Shown: positions 34,127 through 38,122 of the stretch, piece by piece
Layout: every line of letters begins with the position of its first letter
Position numbering within the stretch: position 1 is the stretch's first letter
NCBI GenBank assembly: GCA_030747035.1
Contig: JASLLM010000012.1
Location: 1 to 38,122, forward strand
From: Alphaproteobacteria bacterium
GTDB lineage: Bacteria; Pseudomonadota; Alphaproteobacteria; GCA-2731375
DNA: 38,122 nt
Direction: 5' to 3'
Translations under genes and position numbers: made by a program
Notes under the pieces: model-generated
What the model was told of the DNA's origin: nothing
Seen by the model: the letters and a program-made list of their open reading frames with translations, nothing else
Database searches by the model: none

Positions 34127-35166
34127 TAGGCTGTCACCTTGGCAAAAAATTCCAGATACCGTTGCACCACTGCCGCCTCGCTATAGTCGGCCAGATAATC
34201 CTGATGGCCGGTCCGGGCCAGGTTCTCGGCGGTATTCGGATCGCGCAGCACCTGACCGATTCCGTCCGCCAGGGCCTCAACATCATCAATGGGCGTCAGC
34301 AGGCCATTTTCGCCGTTTCTGATCAGCTCCACGGGCCCGTCCGCGGCGGTGGCGACGATGGGCTTTTGCCGGGCCCAAGCTTCCAAAACCACGTTGCCCA
34401 GGGGTTCGATCCGGGACGGGCAGGCGACCAGATCGGCGGCGGCGTAGAGCGGGCCCGGATCCTGCCGCCAGCCGAGGAAGCGGATACGCGGCGCCACTCC
34501 AAAATGCACCGCCGACTTGCGCAGCTCAGCCTCCAGCGGCCCTTCGCCCGCCAGCCACAGGTAGACATCCGGCAGTCGCTGCATGGCCTGTATCAGAACA
34601 TCGTAGGCCTTGTTCTGGTGCAGCCGGCCCAGGGCCAACACCACGGCCGCATCATCGGGGGTGGAGAGTTCCCGGCGCGACACTGGCGCCACCGGCGCGG
34701 CGGAGACAAAATTGGGCAGATAATGCGCCCGTTCCGCCGGCCAGCCCTGCTCGATCAGATAGGCGACAATGCCATGGGTGTTGCCAATCAGATGATCGCA
34801 GGTGCCATAGTATTTCAGATCGTAGTAACCGCCCAAACGGCCGCAATGGACGTACCGGCCCCAGGGATACGCCTTGGACTTTGGGCAAAACGCGGCGGCG
34901 CGGCTCATCCAGCTCAAAACAACGTCCGGTTCGAACCGGGAGACCTCCCGGCGCAGGCCGATGCGCGTGGAGATATCCAATTTTCCACCGAAAGGCAGGG
35001 TCACGGCGGCGACGCCGCCATCAGCCAACTGGCGTTCCCGGTCAACATCCGGGCGCAGCACCACCCGCTGGTCCAGACCGGCGCGATGCAGGGCCAGAAC
35101 CAAGCGGGTGAAAAAGGCCTCCGCGCCGCCATAGCGGGCCCCCGCCATGCATTGCATGACCCGCAT
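34126..35166 (-). CDS. Glycosyltransferase family 4
   Basis: A 346 aa GT-B glycosyltransferase with N-terminal GGAEAFFTRLVLALHRAG and C-terminal nucleotide-sugar site PSRIEPLGNVVLEAWARQKP, the E-x7-E motif of GT4. The linker ALGRLHQNKAYDVLIQAM is characteristic. Donor and acceptor are not readable. Its stop overlaps the asnB start, and it follows a GT2 gene by 3 bp. With the GT9 protein upstream it probably works on LPS core or a surface polysaccharide. Confidence 0.9.
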   Translation of the reverse strand: MRVMQCMAGARYGGAEAFFTRLVLALHRAGLDQRVVLRPDVDRERQLADGGVAAVTLPFGGKLDISTRIGLRREVSRFEPDVVLSWMSRAAAFCPKSKAYPWGRYVHCGRLGGYYDLKYYGTCDHLIGNTHGIVAYLIEQGWPAERAHYLPNFVSAAPVAPVSRRELSTPDDAAVVLALGRLHQNKAYDVLIQAMQRLPDVYLWLAGEGPLEAELRKSAVHFGVAPRIRFLGWRQDPGPLYAAADLVACPSRIEPLGNVVLEAWARQKPIVATAADGPVELIRNGENGLLTPIDDVEALADGIGQVLRDPNTAENLARTGHQDYLADYSEAAVVQRYLEFFAKVTA

Positions 35167-35169
35167 CGC

Positions 35170-35961
35170 CTAGTCACCCTCCAGGTCTTTGTTCGGGTCG
35201 TGCTCCAACCGGGCCTTGAGATGGGAGAGGATCGGGTACAGCCCGGCCATCAAGGCGATCAGGAAACCATAGGCGCCTTCGCGGTAGCCCTTGCGGGAGA
35301 GGTAGCATTTGAAGAAGCGCGAAAATATCCGCCGGATATTGCCGGCCAGTCCGCCAATGTCACCCGATGCCCGCAGATCCGCCGCCCGGGCGCTCGAATA
35401 GCGGTCCAGGCGGCGCAGCATGTCGGAAATGTCCCTATCCACATTGTGCCGGATTGGCGTGCGCAGCCAGCGCCGTGGGCCGTTCAGGGTCAGCGCGGGG
35501 TGGATGCGCTGTTCGCCCCAACGCTTGGCGCCTTTCGCGGACAGCCGCGGCGCCGCCGAGACACCCCACGACGCACCCCAGCCGTGGCGCACCAGACGGT
35601 CGCCGATGTAGTTGTCGAAGGGCAGCAGAAAATAGCCCTCATCCAAGCCGGCGATGACGCTTCGGATCTCTTGGCCCAGGGCCTCGTTGGCCCGTTCATC
35701 GGCGTCCACTTCCAGGATCCAGGCGCCCCGGCAGGCGTCCAGGCCGGCGTTGCGGCGATGGCCCTCGATCTCCCAGGCGCCTTCCAGCAGGCGGGCGCCG
35801 AATTTTTCGGCGATCGCCTTGCTGCCGTCGGTACATTTATCCAGCACCACCACCAGTTCGTCGGCAAATGCCAGGGCTTCCAGACAATCGGCCAACTGCC
35901 CTGCTTCATTGTGGACAACCACCAGGGCCGAGAGCGCGGGTTCGGACGCGGGCGCGCTCAC
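35170..35961 (-). CDS. Glycosyltransferase family 2 (WaaE/KdtX-like)
   Basis: A 263 aa GT-A protein: LSALVVVHNEAGQLADCLEA at the start, VVVLDKCTDGSKAIAEKFGA, and the DxD-type VDADERAN. A later RRWLRTPIRHNVDRDISD and a C-terminal hydrophobic patch (GFLIALMAGLYPIL) match the WaaE/KdtX beta-1,4-glucosyltransferase group of LPS core enzymes. Start is GTG at 35961, overlapping the stop of the GT9 gene (GTGA) and preceded by GGGGAGG; the longer frame from 36048 lies inside the GT9 gene and is discarded. Confidence 0.9.
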   Translation of the reverse strand: MSAPASEPALSALVVVHNEAGQLADCLEALAFADELVVVLDKCTDGSKAIAEKFGARLLEGAWEIEGHRRNAGLDACRGAWILEVDADERANEALGQEIRSVIAGLDEGYFLLPFDNYIGDRLVRHGWGASWGVSAAPRLSAKGAKRWGEQRIHPALTLNGPRRWLRTPIRHNVDRDISDMLRRLDRYSSARAADLRASGDIGGLAGNIRRIFSRFFKCYLSRKGYREGAYGFLIALMAGLYPILSHLKARLEHDPNKDLEGD

Positions 35962-36929
35962 CCCGCCGCCTCCCCGGACTGGGAAATACGGGCCATCAGG
36001 GCGCGCGCCGCCGCTTCCACCTTTTCTACCGGCAATGTGGTCATCCAACTATCCTGCTTGCGGTAATCGTATGCCGGATCGTTGCGGATGTCGTCAAAGG
36101 CAAGATCGGTGCGAACCGAGGCCGCCTTATCGCCCCAGGGGCCGTACAATTCCTCGCGGCTGGGACCGAACAAGCCCAGGGTCGGAATATGGGCGGCGGC
36201 GGCCATGTGCATCAATCCCGAATCGTTGCCCACGAACAGATCGCTCCGCCGCAGACAGGCCAACACCGTCGGCAGATCGATCCGTCCGATCAGGTCGATG
36301 CACTGTTCGGGCGGCAGTTCCGCCAAAAGCGGTTCCGCGGCCGGCCGTTCGCCCGCCGCGCCAAACACCGCGATACGGCCACCGGGCAACAGACCGTCAG
36401 GGCCGGTCAGGTCGCGGGCCAGGCGGGAAAACCGGTCGATGGGCCATTGCTTGCCGCCCCAGTTGGCCGTAGGACCCAGGGCCAGAACAGGGCCGCCGGG
36501 GGGCAGTTGCGCCGCCGCCGCCTGTTCGTGTTCCGGGCGCAGCCACAATTCCGGCGCCGGCGGTTCGGACAGCTGCAGGACCTCCGCCGCATGCCGCACG
36601 CTGTGCAGGCTGGCCACGTTGCGCCGCAGCACCCGGCGTTCTTTTGCCGGCAACAGCCAGGCCAGCAGCGAGGCCCGCAGGTCCACCACCAGGTCCCAGC
36701 GCCGGCTCACCGTTTGTTGCCACAGCCGCAGCCAATGGCCGGCCAGGGGGGCTTTTTCCATCACCACCACGGCCTCCACATTGGGGCCCAGCGCCAGCAG
36801 GGGCGCGGGCACCGGGCCGCAGGCGATGGTGATCCGCGCCTGAGGATGAAGGCGCGCCAAATGGGCCAGCAGTCCGGTCGAAAGGACGGCATCGCCAAGG
36901 CGGTTGTGGGAGATAAACAGGATTTTCAT
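35958..36929 (-). CDS. Glycosyltransferase family 9 (heptosyltransferase-like)
   Basis: A 323 aa GT9 protein that would add heptose or a related sugar to LPS core. The N-terminal motif is KILFISHNRLGDAVLSTGLL. The C-terminal donor site is LFVGNDSGLMHMAAAAHIPT followed by LGLFGPSREELYGPWG, typical of ADP-heptose:LPS heptosyltransferases. GGAG lies 5 bases before ATG 36929. The frame stays open upstream to 37739 but that part runs antisense to ygfZ and is not coding. It is the first gene of the glycosyltransferase-asnB-dihydroorotase operon. Confidence 0.9.
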   Translation of the reverse strand: MKILFISHNRLGDAVLSTGLLAHLARLHPQARITIACGPVPAPLLALGPNVEAVVVMEKAPLAGHWLRLWQQTVSRRWDLVVDLRASLLAWLLPAKERRVLRRNVASLHSVRHAAEVLQLSEPPAPELWLRPEHEQAAAAQLPPGGPVLALGPTANWGGKQWPIDRFSRLARDLTGPDGLLPGGRIAVFGAAGERPAAEPLLAELPPEQCIDLIGRIDLPTVLACLRRSDLFVGNDSGLMHMAAAAHIPTLGLFGPSREELYGPWGDKAASVRTDLAFDDIRNDPAYDYRKQDSWMTTLPVEKVEAAARALMARISQSGEAAG

Positions 36930-37049
36930 CGCCGCTCCGGCGGGTCCCTGTGGATTGGCGGCTGGCCAGGGCCATGGCGGGGTTAAAGGGCGCGCATGAG
37001 CCCTTGCCAAGGCCTCATGACAAGGGCATGTATACCCAGTGTGGTGCGA

Positions 37050-37961
37050 ATGATGGAAGCGAATTATTGTCTTTTGCCAGGGCGCGCCGTGCTGCGCCTG
37101 TCGGGCGCGGATGCGGTACCGTTCCTGCAGGCCCTGATCACCCGTGATCTGGACAGCCTGTCGCCGGAACGGGCGGTCTACGGCGCATTGCTGACGCCGC
37201 AGGGCAAGTATCTGTTCGACTTTTTCCTCTGCCTGCAAGGCGATGATCTGCTGCTGGAGTGCGAGGCCGGGCGCCTTGAAGCCCTGGCTAAACGTTTGAA
37301 CATGTACCGTCTGCGCGCCGATGTGACCATCGAAGCGGTCGCGTGGGAAGTTCATGCCGCATTCGGCGGCGGCGCGGCGGCGTACCTGGAGATGGATGGT
37401 CCCGGCGCGGCCAAGGAATTCGCCGGCGGCGTTGCCTTTCTGGACCCGCGCCTTGGCGGTGCCGGGGCGCGCATTATCGCGCCACCGGGCCAGACGGAAG
37501 AGGCCCTGACGGCGGCCGGCTTGGCACCGGCGGCGGCGGGCGATTACGACTATTTCCGCCTCGGACTGGCCCTGCCCGACGGCAGCAAGGATCTCGTCGT
37601 GGACAAATCCCTGATGCTGGAAAGCAATTTCGAGGCGCTCAATGGCGTCGATTTCGACAAAGGTTGTTTCGTCGGGCAGGAATTGACGGCACGAACCAAA
37701 TACCGCGCCCTGGTGCGCAAGCGGCTGCTGCCCATCCACATCGATGGTCCCGTCCCCGCACCCGATACACCGCTGTTGGCGGGCGAGCGCGAGGTCGCCA
37801 ACATGCGCTCCGGCCAGGGCGACCGTGGCCTGGCCCTGGTGCGTCTGGACCGGTTGGCCGAGGCCGGCGGTTTGGCGCAGCCACTCAGCACCGGCGCGAC
37901 GACGCTGACCCTGCGGGTGCCCGATTGGGCGGAGATTGAATTGCCAGAGGCGGCCACATGA
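37050..37961 (+). CDS. ygfZ: YgfZ/GcvT-fold folate-binding Fe-S repair protein
   Basis: A 303 aa tetrahydrofolate-binding protein that helps make or repair certain Fe-S enzymes. The signature DFDKGCFVGQELTARTKY contains the conserved KGCxxGQE cysteine near residue 209. The N-terminal RAVLRLSGADAVPFLQALIT, then YGALLTPQGKYLFDFFL, matches the family. ATG 37050 or 37053 is the probable start; GTG 37044 is possible. It is divergent from the GT9 gene. Its stop overlaps the tag start (ATGA), a common ygfZ neighbour arrangement in alphaproteobacteria. Confidence 0.9.
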   Translation: MMEANYCLLPGRAVLRLSGADAVPFLQALITRDLDSLSPERAVYGALLTPQGKYLFDFFLCLQGDDLLLECEAGRLEALAKRLNMYRLRADVTIEAVAWEVHAAFGGGAAAYLEMDGPGAAKEFAGGVAFLDPRLGGAGARIIAPPGQTEEALTAAGLAPAAAGDYDYFRLGLALPDGSKDLVVDKSLMLESNFEALNGVDFDKGCFVGQELTARTKYRALVRKRLLPIHIDGPVPAPDTPLLAGEREVANMRSGQGDRGLALVRLDRLAEAGGLAQPLSTGATTLTLRVPDWAEIELPEAAT

Positions 37962-38122
37962 CCATCCGCCACCAGGACGGTTTGATCCGCTGTGCCTGGT
38001 GCGGCGACAAGGATCCGCTTTACATCGACTATCACGACAGCGAATGGGGCGTGCCCGAATGGGACGACCGGGCGCTGTTCGAAAAGTTGATCCTGGACGG
38101 ATTTCAGGCCGGCCTTTCCTGG
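37958..38122 (+). CDS. tag: DNA-3-methyladenine glycosylase I, N-terminal part (cut by window end)
   Basis: The first 55 residues of Tag, a DNA repair enzyme that removes 3-methyladenine. LIRCAWCGDKDPLYIDYHDS followed by EWGVPEWDDRALFEKLIL and GFQAGLSW is the unmistakable family start, with the N-terminal zinc-binding cysteines (CAWC). The ATG at 37958 overlaps the ygfZ stop. The rest lies beyond the window. Confidence 0.93.
   Translation, partial: MTIRHQDGLIRCAWCGDKDPLYIDYHDSEWGVPEWDDRALFEKLILDGFQAGLSW

Noticed and set aside
35958-37739. Long 593-residue version of the GT9 protein
   Set aside because: The N-terminal extension is antisense to ygfZ; a good ribosome site and family start lie at 36929.
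1-38122. CRISPR arrays, insertion sequences, prophage or integrase genes
   Set aside because: No regularly spaced repeats, transposase-like proteins or terminal inverted repeats were found.

Overview
This 38.1 kb window is GC-rich, gene-dense bacterial chromosome with about 33 protein genes and one tRNA. It looks alphaproteobacterial, probably Rhodospirillales-like. The main reasons are two gene orders typical of that class: moxR/DUF58/DUF4159 divergent from DUF1285-NUDIX-DUF6111-CCA transferase, and polyprenyl synthase divergent from DUF2007-TrmN6. No insertion sequence, phage gene, CRISPR array or rRNA was seen. Both ends cut a gene (an acyl-CoA dehydrogenase on the left, tag on the right).

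Layout. (1) 1-12104, plus strand: a compact catabolic operon resembling the acyclic-terpene/branched acyl-CoA (Atu/Liu) carboxylase pathway. It has two tandem acyl-CoA dehydrogenases, an AtuA-like protein, carboxylase beta subunit, enoyl-CoA hydratase and biotin-carrying alpha subunit, followed by two tandem nitronate-monooxygenase-like flavoproteins, a TIGR03084/DinB-type protein and a VOC protein. (2) 12119-16437: a YdcF-like protein (minus), an MFS transporter, then cupin, VOC and redoxin genes. (3) 16464-23295, minus: MoxR ATPase, DUF58, a DUF4159 membrane protein and a second large membrane protein. (4) 23447-26375, plus: DUF1285, CoA pyrophosphatase, DUF6111, CCA-adding enzyme and a small unknown ORF. 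(5) 26382-26594: tRNA-Pro(CGG) with a readable promoter and terminator. (6) 26705-29849: polyprenyl diphosphate synthase, DUF2007, TrmN6-like methyltransferase and selD. (7) 29948-36929, minus: AcuI-like reductase, a dihydroorotase-like enzyme, asparagine synthetase and three glycosyltransferases of likely LPS/envelope function. (8) 37050-end: ygfZ and tag.

The most notable result is a selenium theme that conventional gene calling breaks. The redoxin gene at 15340-16437 is split by an in-frame TGA exactly where the family has its active-site cysteine (WASW-U-GCR). selD at 28788-29849 is also split by an in-frame TGA at its catalytic cysteine (GGG-U-GCKIAP). Both TGAs are followed by a short stem-loop whose loop starts exactly 21 nt after the TGA and begins CGUG, as expected for bacterial SECIS elements. 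So the window encodes two selenoproteins, one being the enzyme that makes the selenium donor. selA, selB and tRNA-Sec are not in the window and must lie elsewhere if this reading is right.
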